A DNA stretch of 64,000 bases. Origin: DASXRA01 sp036506155. Lineage in GTDB: Bacteria; Actinomycetota; Actinomycetes; Mycobacteriales; Jatrophihabitantaceae. Below, in pieces: positions 51,416 through 60,673 of this stretch. The stretch lies in assembly GCA_036506155.1 (NCBI GenBank), contig DASXSF010000121.1, forward strand, positions 1 to 64,000. The letters run 5' to 3'. Below the pieces are notes generated by a model that made no database searches, had not been told where the DNA came from, and was given only the letters and a program-made list of their open reading frames with translations. The stretch's first letter is position 1; each line of letters opens with the position of its first letter. The translations under genes and the position numbers were made by a program.

Positions 51416-52255
51416 ATGCACCCCGAAGCCACGCTGCACACCGGACAATTCTGGCAAGCCTGGACCGACGACGGCGTCCCAGTGCGGGGTGTCGTCGTCC
51501 TCGTCCACGGGGTGCACGAGCACGCTGGCCGCTACGCACACGTGGGCGCCCGGCTGGCCGCCGCCGGGTACCCGGTCTATGCCGTCGATCATCCAGGGCA
51601 CGGCCGATCGCCCGGAACACGCGGCAATATCGGCTCGATGGAGGAGACGGTCGCCGGGGTCGACGCACTTGCCCGGCTCGCCGTCGAGCGGCATCCCGGC
51701 GTACCGGTGTTCGTCTACGGGCACAGCCTGGGCGGGCTCATCGCGTTGCAGTACATGACCGGGACCCCGATAGAGCTCCGCGGTGCCGTGCTGTCCGCCC
51801 CGGCGGTGGACGTCAACGCGGGCAACCCGGTACAGCGGGCGGGGTCCGGGCTGCTCTCGCGGTTCATCCCGAACCTCGGCGTGATGCGCATCGATGCGGC
51901 GACGATCAGTCGCGACCCGGACGTCGTCCGCGCCTATCGCACCGATCCGCTGAACTACGTCGGCAGGCTGCGCGCCCGCACAGGTGCCGAGATCTTGCGC
52001 ACCACCCTGGCGATGCAGCCGCGGCTCGAGGCGTTGCGGCTGCCGCTGCTGGTGATCCACGGGTCGGCGGACCGCCTGGTGTCGCCCAGCACCACCGAGT
52101 GGGTGGCGGCACATGCCGGAACCGACGACCTGACCGTCAAGGTGTACGAGCGCGGCTACCACGAGTCGCACAACGAACCGAACAAGGACGCCGTCCTCGA
52201 CGACATCGTTGCCTGGCTGGACGCCCACGCCGGCGCCTCTCCCCCTTCGGCGTGA
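51416..52255 (+). CDS. Monoacylglycerol lipase-like alpha/beta hydrolase
   Basis: A 279-residue serine hydrolase of the MGL/lysophospholipase family. VVVLVHGVHEHAGRY is the oxyanion region, VYGHSLGGLIALQYM has the nucleophile Ser104, HGSADRLVSP holds the Asp and YERGYHESHNE the His, and PGHGRSPGTRG is a family block. It releases fatty acid from monoacylglycerols. The ATG at 51416 follows AAGAAGGGG. Its stop codon TGA (52253-52255) forms part of a terminator stem. The Mycobacterium homologue (Rv0183) has this architecture. Confidence 0.9.
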   Translation: MHPEATLHTGQFWQAWTDDGVPVRGVVVLVHGVHEHAGRYAHVGARLAAAGYPVYAVDHPGHGRSPGTRGNIGSMEETVAGVDALARLAVERHPGVPVFVYGHSLGGLIALQYMTGTPIELRGAVLSAPAVDVNAGNPVQRAGSGLLSRFIPNLGVMRIDAATISRDPDVVRAYRTDPLNYVGRLRARTGAEILRTTLAMQPRLEALRLPLLVIHGSADRLVSPSTTEWVAAHAGTDDLTVKVYERGYHESHNEPNKDAVLDDIVAWLDAHAGASPPSA

Positions 52256-52297
52256 TCTTGGGGTTGTGGTCGCCGTTCAGCCACAAGTCCAAGATCA
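52253..52297. terminator. Bidirectional terminator hairpin including both stop codons
   Basis: TGATCTTGG (52253-52261) pairs with CCAAGATCA (52289-52297), and TTGTGG (52264-52269) with CCACAA (52281-52286), with GG/GT internal mismatches and an 11-base loop. The TGA of the lipase gene is the first three bases, and the complement of the esterase TGA is the last three. It ends both convergent genes. Confidence 0.75.
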
Positions 52298-53269
52298 TCT
52301 GGAGGAGGAGATCACCGAAGCCAGCCAACTCAGCTGGGCGAGCTGGTGGAAGGGGCCGCCGCCTTCGTGCTCGTTGTAGGCGTACTCGCGGATCTCCTTC
52401 GGGCCGGAATAGGCGTTGTACGCGGCGTACACCGTGGAGGGCGGGCAGATCTCGTCCATCAACGCCACCGAAAACAGCGCCGGGGCGGTGGCCAGGGTCG
52501 CGAGCACCGCAGCGTCGAAGTAACGCAACGTCTCGAAGACCCGAGCGACGTGGTCCCGATGTGCCTTGAGGTAGCGGACGATCTCGCCGTACGGGTCCTT
52601 GTCACCGATCTCGCTGGCGCGCCGCATGTCGCACAGGTACGGGACGTCGGTCATCACCGCGACCAGGTCGGGGACGAGCGCAGCGACCGCCAGGGACATG
52701 CCGCCGCCCTGGCTCGCCCCGGCGACGGCTACCCGGGTGGTATCGACCTGTGGCAGCGCCCGCGCTGCATCGACCGCGCGTACCGCGTCGGTGAAAAGGC
52801 GCCGGTAGTAGTACGTGTCGCGATCGAGGATGCCGCGGGTCATCACTCCGGGCTGAGCAGCAGTGCTCGGGTGCGGATCCGGCGTCTCGCCGGTCGTGTA
52901 GCCCGAGCCCTGGCCGCGGCTGTCCATGACGAAGTGCGCGTAGCCGGCCACCGCCCACTGCGCGATTTCGTGCGCCAGCCCGCGGCCGCCCCCGTATCCG
53001 CGGTACTCGACCACGCAGGGCAGCGCTTCGGAAGCGCCGGCCGGACGGTGCAGCCACGCCTTGATCGGATCGCCGGCATAGCCCGGGAACGTCACGTCGA
53101 ATGTCTCGATCAGCCGTAACGGCGTGGCGATCGGCGCCAGCGTCGGCGTGCCGCCGTGCCCGCGGGCCGCGGCGAGCGTCCCGGCCCAGAACGCCTCCAG
53201 ATCCTCGGGTGGCTCGACGTCGCTTTCATGCGCGCGCAACTCCGGACCGGTCAGGTCGAACATCGGCAT
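52295..53269 (-). CDS. CE7-family acetyl esterase (acetyl xylan esterase/cephalosporin-C deacetylase-like)
   Basis: A 324-residue esterase. The CE7 hallmarks are all present: the FMDSRGQGSG (RGQ) motif, the nucleophile elbow VAGASQGGGMSLAV (GxSQG), and the C-terminal AYNEHEGGG (HE) motif, with the acid residue in the LMDEICPPST block. Substrates are acetylated xylo-oligosaccharides and similar small acetyl esters. I use the start at 53269 (MPMFDLTGPELRAHESDVEP); 53281 is possible, and neither has a clear ribosome-binding site. It is divergent from an alcohol dehydrogenase with about 30 bases between starts. Confidence 0.87.
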   Translation of the reverse strand: MPMFDLTGPELRAHESDVEPPEDLEAFWAGTLAAARGHGGTPTLAPIATPLRLIETFDVTFPGYAGDPIKAWLHRPAGASEALPCVVEYRGYGGGRGLAHEIAQWAVAGYAHFVMDSRGQGSGYTTGETPDPHPSTAAQPGVMTRGILDRDTYYYRRLFTDAVRAVDAARALPQVDTTRVAVAGASQGGGMSLAVAALVPDLVAVMTDVPYLCDMRRASEIGDKDPYGEIVRYLKAHRDHVARVFETLRYFDAAVLATLATAPALFSVALMDEICPPSTVYAAYNAYSGPKEIREYAYNEHEGGGPFHQLAQLSWLASVISSSR

Positions 53270-53300
53270 GCCGGGCAGCATGGCACGCACAATGGCGTAC

Positions 53301-54299
53301 ATGCGCGCCTGGGTCGTGGACCACGTTGCCCCGCTCGACGACGGGCCGTTGCGCCGCGTCACGCATGACGTTCCCGAACCTGGACCGCGTCAGGTGCGGG
53401 TGCGGGTCAGCTGTTGCGGGGTGTGCCGCACCGACCTGCACCTCGCGGAGGGTGACCTGCCCCCACACCGCCCCGCCACGACACCCGGGCACGAGGTGGT
53501 CGGCCGGGTGGAGGCCACCGGCAGCGATGCGACGCGGTTCACGATCGGTGACCGGGTGGGCGTCGCCTGGCTGGGCCGTACCGACGGCACGTGCCGGTAC
53601 TGCCGGCGCGGCGACGAGAACCTGTGCATCAGTCCGACGTTTACCGGGTGGGACGTCGACGGCGGATACGCAGACGCCTGCCTCGTCGACGAGCGGTTTG
53701 CGTACGCGCTACCGGGCTCGGTCAGTGACGAGCAGGCGGCTCCCCTGCTGTGCGCCGGCATCATCGGGTATCGGGCGCTGCGGGCAGCTGCTGTCCCGCC
53801 GGGCGGACGCCTCGGTATCTACGGCTTCGGCGGCAGCGCACACCTCACCGCGCAGATCGCGCTGCACGAGGGGATGCGGGTGCACGTTCTCACCCGGGGT
53901 GCCGGCAATCGCAAGCTGGCCCAGGAACTCGGGGCCGACTCGGTCGGCGAGGCCGCCGACGCGCCACCGGAACTGCTCGACGGTGCGATCCTGTTCGCCC
54001 CTGCCGGAGAGCTGGTGCCGGTCGCGCTGCGTGCACTCGACGCAGGCGGCACCCTGGCCGTAGCGGGCATCTGGCTCTCGGACATCCCGGGCCTGAACTA
54101 CGACGCGGAGCTGTTCCGGGAACGCCGGCTGCGCAGCGTTACCGCTAATACACGCCAGGACGGCGAGCAGTTCCTCGCTCTCGCGGAGCGGTTCGCCATC
54201 CGGGCGACGACGGTGCCCTATCCGATGGCCGATGCGCCGCGTGCCCTCACCGATCTCGCTCATGGGGGTTTCAGCGGGGCGGCTGTCCTGCACAATTAG
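53301..54299 (+). CDS. Zinc-binding alcohol dehydrogenase
   Basis: A 332-residue medium-chain dehydrogenase. The catalytic zinc site begins CCGVCRTDLHLAEGDLPP, followed by TPGHEVVG. The structural zinc lobe is CRYCRRGDENLC. The NAD(P) fold is RLGIYGFGGSAHLTAQIALH. The group resembles AdhA/AdhP-type enzymes with a His in the GGSAH stretch. The ATG at 53301 gives the family start MRAWVVDHVAP; an ATG at 53292 is also possible. It is divergent from the esterase. The substrate is not known. Confidence 0.87.
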   Translation: MRAWVVDHVAPLDDGPLRRVTHDVPEPGPRQVRVRVSCCGVCRTDLHLAEGDLPPHRPATTPGHEVVGRVEATGSDATRFTIGDRVGVAWLGRTDGTCRYCRRGDENLCISPTFTGWDVDGGYADACLVDERFAYALPGSVSDEQAAPLLCAGIIGYRALRAAAVPPGGRLGIYGFGGSAHLTAQIALHEGMRVHVLTRGAGNRKLAQELGADSVGEAADAPPELLDGAILFAPAGELVPVALRALDAGGTLAVAGIWLSDIPGLNYDAELFRERRLRSVTANTRQDGEQFLALAERFAIRATTVPYPMADAPRALTDLAHGGFSGAAVLHN

Positions 54300-54316
54300 G
54301 GGCGGGGGTGGTTGGC

Positions 54317-55021
54317 ATGCTGTTGACCGATCAGACCGACTTTCTCCCGCGGCTGTCTCGCGGAAAGCACCGCAGCCCGCGACGAGGTGCGTGCTTCATG
54401 GAGTACGCGTCGTACCTCGCCGGCGAGCGATGGAGCGACCATCCGGCCTGCACGCATCCGTTGCTCGCCGAGCTCGCCCGGCAGGTGAACGATCACGTCT
54501 CCGACGGCGCGCGTCAGGAACTGGTCGAACTCGTCCCGGACGTGATCGGTGTGACCGGCTCGGATCTGCATATCGACGCCCGCATTGCACTTAGGGCCGC
54601 GCAGACCGCACTGCCGATCGCGCCCGAGGAGTGGCAGCGGGTCTTGGCCGTCGCGGTGCTGACCTGCGAGCAGCTGCTCGCCGAGCTGGACGGTCACGCG
54701 GCGGCGCCGCTTCGCGTCGAGAGCCGCGAAGCGCTGGCTCTCGTTCCGGGCGCCGCGGCCTGGGCGCGGCGCTACGGTCGCAGTGGCGCGGTTTCGCGCC
54801 GCGTGTTCCGTCGGCACACCGCCCAATCGATCGTCGACTACGCCGTCTGCGGGATCGCGCAGGCCTGCGTGCCCGACGCCGACCGGGTGCTGCGGGAGTT
54901 GCTCGCTGCGACGATCGAGGACTGCCGGCCGGACCCGCGGCACGACGATCAGCCGCTGACGACCTGGTCGCCGAGTGCCGCGAGTGCCGCCGAGACGTTG
55001 TCCGGGCAGATGACCGCGTAG
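54317..55021 (+). CDS. Conserved actinomycete protein of unknown function
   Basis: A 234-residue protein with the distinctive start LPRLSRGKHRSPRRGACFME, then YASYLAGERWSDHPACTHPL. That block, including two Cys/His pairs (ACFME and HPACTH), appears in a family of actinomycete hypothetical proteins I know only by pattern. The remainder is helical. It begins 17 bases after the dehydrogenase. Its 3' end overlaps the convergent ACT gene by 73 bases, unusually long, so the last 24 residues or the ACT end may be selected jointly. Confidence 0.7.
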   Translation: MLLTDQTDFLPRLSRGKHRSPRRGACFMEYASYLAGERWSDHPACTHPLLAELARQVNDHVSDGARQELVELVPDVIGVTGSDLHIDARIALRAAQTALPIAPEEWQRVLAVAVLTCEQLLAELDGHAAAPLRVESREALALVPGAAAWARRYGRSGAVSRRVFRRHTAQSIVDYAVCGIAQACVPDADRVLRELLAATIEDCRPDPRHDDQPLTTWSPSAASAAETLSGQMTA

Positions 55022-55341
55022 AACTGATCGTCGAAGATCCGGACCGGCAGGAAGACGTCGAGGTTGACGTTCGCCTCGAGCAACGCCTGGAACACGGCTG
55101 CCCCAGCGCCGGCGACGTTCTGCAGCCGGACTGTGATCGCATTCCGCTCGATGTAGTCGATCTCGGACTCCCGGAGCGCCTCGCGGGCCGCGTCCTCGTC
55201 GTCGGCGATGAACGCAACCGTACCGCTGTCGCCGTGCGCGACCCCGCACACGACGAGGTTGACGCCACGATCGGCAAGGACCCCGCACAACCGTGCCAAT
55301 TCGCCGGGCCGATTGGCCATGTCCACCGTGAATGCGCTCAT
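54949..55341 (-). CDS. ACT-domain protein
   Basis: A 130-residue protein of two ACT-like repeats. The first is MSAFTVDMANRPGELARLCG with LADRGVNLVVCGVAHG. The second begins with ITVRLQNVAGAGAAVFQALL. Stand-alone ACT proteins bind amino acids and act in regulation. The ATG at 55341 is chosen over an ORF start at 55356, as the product then matches the family start. It is divergent from the P-type ATPase. The ligand and partner are not evident. Confidence 0.8.
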   Translation of the reverse strand: MSAFTVDMANRPGELARLCGVLADRGVNLVVCGVAHGDSGTVAFIADDEDAAREALRESEIDYIERNAITVRLQNVAGAGAAVFQALLEANVNLDVFLPVRIFDDQFYAVICPDNVSAALAALGDQVVSG

Positions 55342-55413
55342 GACCCACCACCTCACTTAGTTGTGGTTCAACGGTAGGACGAACCGGGCCAGAGTCTGGT
55401 AGTTCGACTGGTC

Positions 55414-57837
55414 ATGCTGCCGCTCTCAGCGCCGCCGTGGTATGCACGGTGCGTGTCCGTTGCCGTGGACGAGTTCCGTACGCCCGCGACCGGCCTTACT
55501 GATGTCGAGGTGGCCGAGCGGGTGGCCGCCGGGCGGACCAATGCGGTCGAGAGTCGCACCAGCCGCACCCTCGGCGAGATCGTGCGGACGAATGTCTTCA
55601 CCGTCTTCAACGGCCTCCTGCTCACCCTGTTCGTGATCATCCTGACCACAGGCCAGTGGCAGAACGGCCTGTTCGGCTTGGTCATCGTCGCCAACTCGGC
55701 AATCGGCATCTTCCAGGAACTGCGCGCCAAGCGCACGCTCGATCGGCTCGCCGTGCTTAACGCGCCCCGCGCCCGAGCGATACGCGGCGGCACGGTCCTC
55801 GACCTCGACGTGGGCGACGTCGTGCAGGACGACATGCTGGAAATCCGCTCCGGCGATCAGGTGCCGGCAGACGGTGTCGTCACGGCGGCGTCCGGCATGG
55901 AGGTCGACGAGTCGCTGCTGACCGGGGAGTCCGACCCGATCGCGAAAGAGCCGGGTGACGAGGTGCGTTCCGGCTCGATCGTGGTGGCCGGGCAGGGACG
56001 CTTCCAGGCAACAGCCGTCGGCGAGGACGCCTACGCGACGAAGCTCGCCATCGAAGCACGCCGGTTCACGGTCACCCATTCCGAGCTGGTCGCCGGTACG
56101 AACACGCTGCTGCGATGGATCTCCGTCGTGATGCTGATCGTCGGGCCGGTCCTGCTGTGGAGCCAGTTCGCCAGCAAGGACAACAAGGGCTGGCGGGATG
56201 CCGTGACCGGTACGGTGGCGGCCCTGGTGGGCATGGTGCCCGAGGGGCTCGTGCTGCTCACCAGCCTGGCGTTCATGCTCGGCACGCTGACTCTGGCCAG
56301 GCGGCAGACTCTCGTGCAAGAGCTGCCGGCCGTCGAGGGTCTCGCCAGGGTGGACATAGTCTGCCTGGACAAGACGGGCACGCTCACCCACGGCGACGTC
56401 GCCTTCGACCGGGTCGAGCCGCTCGATACGCTGCCGTACGGTGACGCCCTTGCGCTGCTCACCAAGGGGGATTCTGCGAACGCCACTGCCGCGGCGGTGG
56501 CCACGGCCTTCCCGTCCACCTCGTGGCAGGCGACGGGCGAGGTGCCGTTCTCGTCGGCTCGCAAGTGGTCAGCCATCACCGCGGACGGCTACGGCACATG
56601 GGTGTTCGGTGCACCGGAGATGGTGCTGCCCACGCCCTCGTCCGAGGCGCAACGCGACGCGCGGGCGCGTGCGGACACGCTCGCCGCCGAGGGTCGACGT
56701 GTGCTGCTCCTGGCCCGCTCCGATCAACAGCCGGGCAGCCGCGGCGACAACGCGACGCTGCCGGCCGAGCTCGCGCCGGCGGCTCTTGTGGTCCTCGCCG
56801 AGCGGATCCGCGCCGATGCCGGCGACACGCTGCGTTTCTTCACCGAGCAGGGCGTGGGGCTCAAGGTGATTTCCGGCGACAACCCCCGCACAGTGGGCGC
56901 CGTTGCGACGAGCGTCGGCGTACCCGGAGTGCACAGCGCGGGCGATGCCGTCGATGCGCGCACGCTGCCATCCGACGTGGCGGATCTCGCGACCGTCCTC
57001 GAGGAGCATTCGGCGTTCGGACGGGTCACGCCGCAGCAAAAGCGCGCCGTGGTAGCCGCGCTGCAGAGCCGGGGCCATGTCGTCGCGATGACCGGTGACG
57101 GGGTGAACGACGCGCTCGCGCTGAAGGACGCAGACATCGGCGTGGCAATGGGAAACGGCTCGCCCGCGACACGCGCCGTCGCCCAGCTCGTGCTGCTGGA
57201 CGGCCGCTTCGCGCACTTGCCCGATGTGGTGGCTGAGGGGCGACGCGTGATCGCGAACATCGAGCGGGCGTCCAACCTGTTCCTGGTCAAGAACGTCTAT
57301 TCGCTCGTGCTGGCGTTGATTACCGCGGTGACGTTGGCGGCATACCCACTGGCGCCGATCCAGCTCACCCTGATCTCGGCGGTCACGATCGGCGTGCCGG
57401 GATTCGTGCTCGCGCTGGGGCCGAACCGCCGGCGCTACGTCCCGGGCTTCCTCGGCCGCGTGCTGCGCTTCTCCATACCCACCGGTATCGTCACCGGGGT
57501 TGCCGCCTACCTGGGTTACCGGGCCACCCGGATGATCGAGGCGCCGGCCACCGTGGCCGAGGGGCGCACCACTGCCACGCTCGTCGTTCTCATCGTCTCT
57601 TTGTGGACGCTGATCATCCTCGCCCGGCCACTCGCCGGCTGGAAGCTCCTCCTGGTGGCGACGATGGTCGGCGCCGTCGCACTGATCGTCGCCGTGCCGG
57701 CGCTCGGCCACGGCATCTTCCTGCTCGACGTGACCTGGCTGCGGCTGGCTATCGCCGGCGTGATCGGTGCCGGCGGTGCATTCCTCGTCGAGCTCTCCTA
57801 CCGCGCTGTCGCGCTCGTGAGTCATGACCCCGCTTAG
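55414..57837 (+). CDS. P-type cation ATPase (CtpE-like)
   Basis: An 807-residue ion pump. The actuator loop is DESLLTGESDPIAKEPGD (TGES). The phosphorylation site is DIVCLDKTGTLTHGDV. The nucleotide domain and hinge (MTGDGVNDALALKDADIGVA) are intact. Ten membrane helices are expected. The pattern, including PEGLVLLTSLAFMLGTLTLA in TM4, is that of CtpE, a calcium uptake ATPase of mycobacteria. The start may be at 55414 or, with the possible -10 TATGCA at 55441-55446, a leaderless GTG at 55453. Its stop overlaps the convergent response regulator by 4 bases. Confidence 0.85.
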   Translation: MLPLSAPPWYARCVSVAVDEFRTPATGLTDVEVAERVAAGRTNAVESRTSRTLGEIVRTNVFTVFNGLLLTLFVIILTTGQWQNGLFGLVIVANSAIGIFQELRAKRTLDRLAVLNAPRARAIRGGTVLDLDVGDVVQDDMLEIRSGDQVPADGVVTAASGMEVDESLLTGESDPIAKEPGDEVRSGSIVVAGQGRFQATAVGEDAYATKLAIEARRFTVTHSELVAGTNTLLRWISVVMLIVGPVLLWSQFASKDNKGWRDAVTGTVAALVGMVPEGLVLLTSLAFMLGTLTLARRQTLVQELPAVEGLARVDIVCLDKTGTLTHGDVAFDRVEPLDTLPYGDALALLTKGDSANATAAAVATAFPSTSWQATGEVPFSSARKWSAITADGYGTWVFGAPEMVLPTPSSEAQRDARARADTLAAEGRRVLLLARSDQQPGSRGDNATLPAELAPAALVVLAERIRADAGDTLRFFTEQGVGLKVISGDNPRTVGAVATSVGVPGVHSAGDAVDARTLPSDVADLATVLEEHSAFGRVTPQQKRAVVAALQSRGHVVAMTGDGVNDALALKDADIGVAMGNGSPATRAVAQLVLLDGRFAHLPDVVAEGRRVIANIERASNLFLVKNVYSLVLALITAVTLAAYPLAPIQLTLISAVTIGVPGFVLALGPNRRRYVPGFLGRVLRFSIPTGIVTGVAAYLGYRATRMIEAPATVAEGRTTATLVVLIVSLWTLIILARPLAGWKLLLVATMVGAVALIVAVPALGHGIFLLDVTWLRLAIAGVIGAGGAFLVELSYRAVALVSHDPA

Positions 57838-58547
57838 ACGCCCGGCCCCAGCCGATAGCCGACGCCGCGGACCGTGCGGATCCACTGGCCGCTGCGCGAG
57901 TCGTCGCCGAGCTTGCGGCGCAGGTTGCCGACGTGCACCTCGATCAGATGCGCGTCCCGGGTCCAGTCGGTGCCCCACACCCGGTTGAGCAACGACTCAC
58001 GCGTCCACACCCGGCGGGGGCCGGACACCAGGGTGGCGAGCAGATCGAACTCCGTTCGCGTCAGGTCGAGTTCCTCCTCACCGAGCACCGCCACCCGACT
58101 GTCCAGATCGACGCTCAGCGCCCCGAATCGCATGATGGCAGGCGTTCCCGGCATCGTGGAACTCTCGACCCGGCGCGGTCGGCGCATCATCGCCATGGCC
58201 CGCGCACGCAACTCGCGCGGACTGAACGGCTTGCTCAGGTAGTCATCGGCACCGATCTCGAGGCCGATCAGCCGGTCGATCTCGTCGTCGCGAGCGGTGA
58301 GCATGATGACGTAGGCCTCGCTGCCGGCGGCGCGCAGTTGCCGGCACACCTCGACACCGTCGAGGTCCGGCAGCCCCAGGTCGAGGGTCACCAAGTCCGG
58401 GTCGGCGCGCTTGACGAGTGAGAGCGCGTCCCGACCGAAGGCGGTGGTCTGCACGGCGAAGCCGGCCTGGCTCAGCACCTCGACGAGCAGCACGCCGAGA
58501 TCGGCGTCGTCCTCCACGACAAGCGCGCGCCTGCCCCGGTCGTCCAC
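57834..58547 (-). CDS. OmpR/PhoB-family response regulator
   Basis: A 237-residue regulator. The receiver holds Asp56 (LVTLDLGLPDLDGVEV), the acidic pair at 13-14 and Lys in DDYLSKPFSPREL. The winged helix (residues about 140-235) has LTRTEFDLLATLVSGPRRVW and the recognition helix in HLIEVHVGNLRRKLGDD. It is the last gene of a four-gene operon transcribed right to left, 28 bases after the histidine kinase. It is the likely output of the phosphorelay. The target genes are not evident; the P-type ATPase gene is convergent, so it is not obviously controlled. Confidence 0.88.
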   Translation of the reverse strand: MDDRGRRALVVEDDADLGVLLVEVLSQAGFAVQTTAFGRDALSLVKRADPDLVTLDLGLPDLDGVEVCRQLRAAGSEAYVIMLTARDDEIDRLIGLEIGADDYLSKPFSPRELRARAMAMMRRPRRVESSTMPGTPAIMRFGALSVDLDSRVAVLGEEELDLTRTEFDLLATLVSGPRRVWTRESLLNRVWGTDWTRDAHLIEVHVGNLRRKLGDDSRSGQWIRTVRGVGYRLGPGV

Positions 58548-58575
58548 GAATCACCCCGTCCGGTATGAGCTCTCG

Positions 58576-60273
58576 TTACTGGACGGATCGCGGCAGATAG
58601 ATGCGGAAAGTCGTACCGTTCCCTTCGGCACTGGTCACGGAGACGGTACCGCGATGCGCGTCCACAATGGCTTTAACGATCGTCAACCCCAGACCGATAC
58701 CCGGAATTGCGCGACTCGTAGCAGTGGACGCGCGGAAGAAGCGGGTGAAGAGTTGCCGCTGCTCGGCAGCCGGGATGCCCACGCCGGTGTCACTCACCTC
58801 GATAGCGACCGTGTCGGTGTTGCCGGTGACACGGACGTCGACCACGCCGTCACCGGGCGTGAACTTGATCGCGTTGGTCAGCACGTTGTCAATGAGCTGA
58901 CCGAGGCGGTCGGGGTCGCCACGCAACGTGGTCGCGTCGTCCGCCTCGAGTTGCAACGTGACATCGCCTGCTTTGGCACGCGGCTGCGCTGCCTCGATTG
59001 CCGCTTTTGCGAGCTCGGCGAGGTCGACGTCTTCGATGTGCAGGCGCAGCCGCCCCGCATCAACCTGGGACACGAAGAGCAGGTCACTGACGAGTCGTAG
59101 CTGACGCCGCGCGTTTCGGTCGACGACATCGAGGAACCGGCGCTGCCGCTCTGTCAGCGGGCCGGTCGCGTCGTCGAACAGCACTTCGAGGTAGCCGATG
59201 ACCGATGAGAGCGGCGTGCGCAGCTCATGCGAGATGAGCGCGACGAACTCGTCCTTCACTTGCTCCGCGGCGGAACGCTCTGTGATGTCCGTGCCGATCT
59301 TGACGACTCCGCGCAGCTCGCCGGTGGCGTCGTAATACGGCGCGATGCTGAGGCTGACGCGCAGCCGGCCGCCGTCTCGGCGGATGTAGGTCCACTCGCG
59401 GGTCTCCGCATGTCCGCCCCGGGCCTGCGCGATAAACACCTCGAAACCCGGTGCGACGCCGAGCTCGGCGGCACGCGCAGCGACCTCATCCGGGTCGTGC
59501 AGCATCAGTGGCGTGGCCTTGCCGACCATGTCCTCCGCCGGGTAACCGAACATGCGCTCGGCGCCGCGATTGAACACGGTGATCAGGCCGTTCGGGTCCG
59601 TAGCGATGATCGACTGCTCGGTGGCCGCCGAGAGCAGCCCGTTCACGAACGAGGTGCGAGCCCGTTCCGCGACCACCAGCCGATAGGTGCTCCCGCCGAT
59701 GACCGCAGCGGTGATCGGCCACAGCGCGAGGCGGCCGAGACCGGACGCCGGATAGGTCGGCGCGCCGATGATCAGGACGGGCACCAAGAATACGAAGGTG
59801 CTCAACACGATCGCCGCGACGAGCTGCCACGCCGTGCCGTACAGCGCGAGCCAGAGCACCGGCAGCATCACCAGCACGGCGAAGCCGGCCGCACCGCCGG
59901 TGCTCTCGCGCAGCAACGCGATCACGCCGAGGAATGCGAAAGGCACGACTGCCTGCGCCCACTCCGGCAACCTGTGCCACGGGAGGAAGATGACGGCTGC
60001 GATCAATGCCACCGTGAGTCCGGCCGCCGTGTACAACGGCACGTGGTCGGTCACCTGGGTAGTCGGAAACACGAACATGATCGCGGTCACGACGCCGGCA
60101 AGCGCGAACGGCCACGCGCGACGCACCAGTCCCTGATGCGACAGCGGCCCCTCCGGCGGCGCGAAGTCGCCGATCAGCAGTCTCGTGGCGAGCCGGCGCG
60201 CTGCACCCCTCCCGCCCAGCGCCGCCGCCGCGGGCTGCGTCGCCGCGGCGGGGCTCTTTGAGCGAGCGCTCAT
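58576..60273 (-). CDS. Membrane PAS-sensor histidine kinase
   Basis: A 565-residue kinase. It has six putative membrane helices (residues about 50-190), a PAS domain with PAC (about 205-335: ATEQSIIATDPNGLITVFNR, then GVVKIGTDITERSAAE), HisKA with the phospho-His in FVALISHELRTPLSSVIGYL, and a HATPase domain with the N box (NVLTNAIKFTPG), G1 (DTGVGIP) and G2 (GIGLGLTIV). The stimulus is likely sensed by the PAS or the membrane segment; the sequence does not show a cofactor. It starts at an ATG 10 bases after a lone receiver gene and is followed by an OmpR-type regulator. Confidence 0.88.
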   Translation of the reverse strand: MSARSKSPAAATQPAAAALGGRGAARRLATRLLIGDFAPPEGPLSHQGLVRRAWPFALAGVVTAIMFVFPTTQVTDHVPLYTAAGLTVALIAAVIFLPWHRLPEWAQAVVPFAFLGVIALLRESTGGAAGFAVLVMLPVLWLALYGTAWQLVAAIVLSTFVFLVPVLIIGAPTYPASGLGRLALWPITAAVIGGSTYRLVVAERARTSFVNGLLSAATEQSIIATDPNGLITVFNRGAERMFGYPAEDMVGKATPLMLHDPDEVAARAAELGVAPGFEVFIAQARGGHAETREWTYIRRDGGRLRVSLSIAPYYDATGELRGVVKIGTDITERSAAEQVKDEFVALISHELRTPLSSVIGYLEVLFDDATGPLTERQRRFLDVVDRNARRQLRLVSDLLFVSQVDAGRLRLHIEDVDLAELAKAAIEAAQPRAKAGDVTLQLEADDATTLRGDPDRLGQLIDNVLTNAIKFTPGDGVVDVRVTGNTDTVAIEVSDTGVGIPAAEQRQLFTRFFRASTATSRAIPGIGLGLTIVKAIVDAHRGTVSVTSAEGNGTTFRIYLPRSVQ

Positions 60274-60283
60274 CGCATCCCGC

Positions 60284-60652
60284 TCATCGCGTCTCCAGGA
60301 GCGATTCGACGCGCTGCACGAGTTCGCGGGGACTGAACGGCTTGGTCACGTAGTCGACGGCGCCCGCCCGAAGGCCGTTTTCGCTATCGCCGGCGTGGGC
60401 TCGGGCGCTGAGCAGGATCACCGGGATTTGTGCGGTCGCCGCGTGTTCCCGCAAGGCGGTACACACCTGCATCCCGGAAAGACCGGGCATCGAGACGTCG
60501 ACGATGGCCACGTCCGGGGCCTTCTCGCGCGCGGCCGCAACCGCCGACAGCCCGTCCGCGACGCTCACCACCTCGTGGCCCGCCTGGTGCAACTTGAACG
60601 CGACCAGCTCACGGATGTCCGCGTCGTCTTCGGCGACCAGCACGGTAGCCAT
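60284..60652 (-). CDS. Single-domain response regulator (receiver only)
   Basis: A 122-residue receiver domain without an output domain. It has the acidic pair (ATVLVAEDDADIRELVAFKL), Asp53 (APDVAIVDVSMPGLSGMQV), Thr/Ser of the switch region (VILLSARAHAGDSENGLRAG), and Lys in VDYVTKPFSPRELV. Stand-alone receivers serve as phosphate shuttles or sinks. The ATG at 60652 has GGGGGGAC upstream. It lies between another receiver gene and the kinase gene, all within about 30 bases, so it belongs to the same operon. Confidence 0.87.
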   Translation of the reverse strand: MATVLVAEDDADIRELVAFKLHQAGHEVVSVADGLSAVAAAREKAPDVAIVDVSMPGLSGMQVCTALREHAATAQIPVILLSARAHAGDSENGLRAGAVDYVTKPFSPRELVQRVESLLETR

Positions 60653-60673
60653 CGTCCCCCCGGGGGAGTCGCG

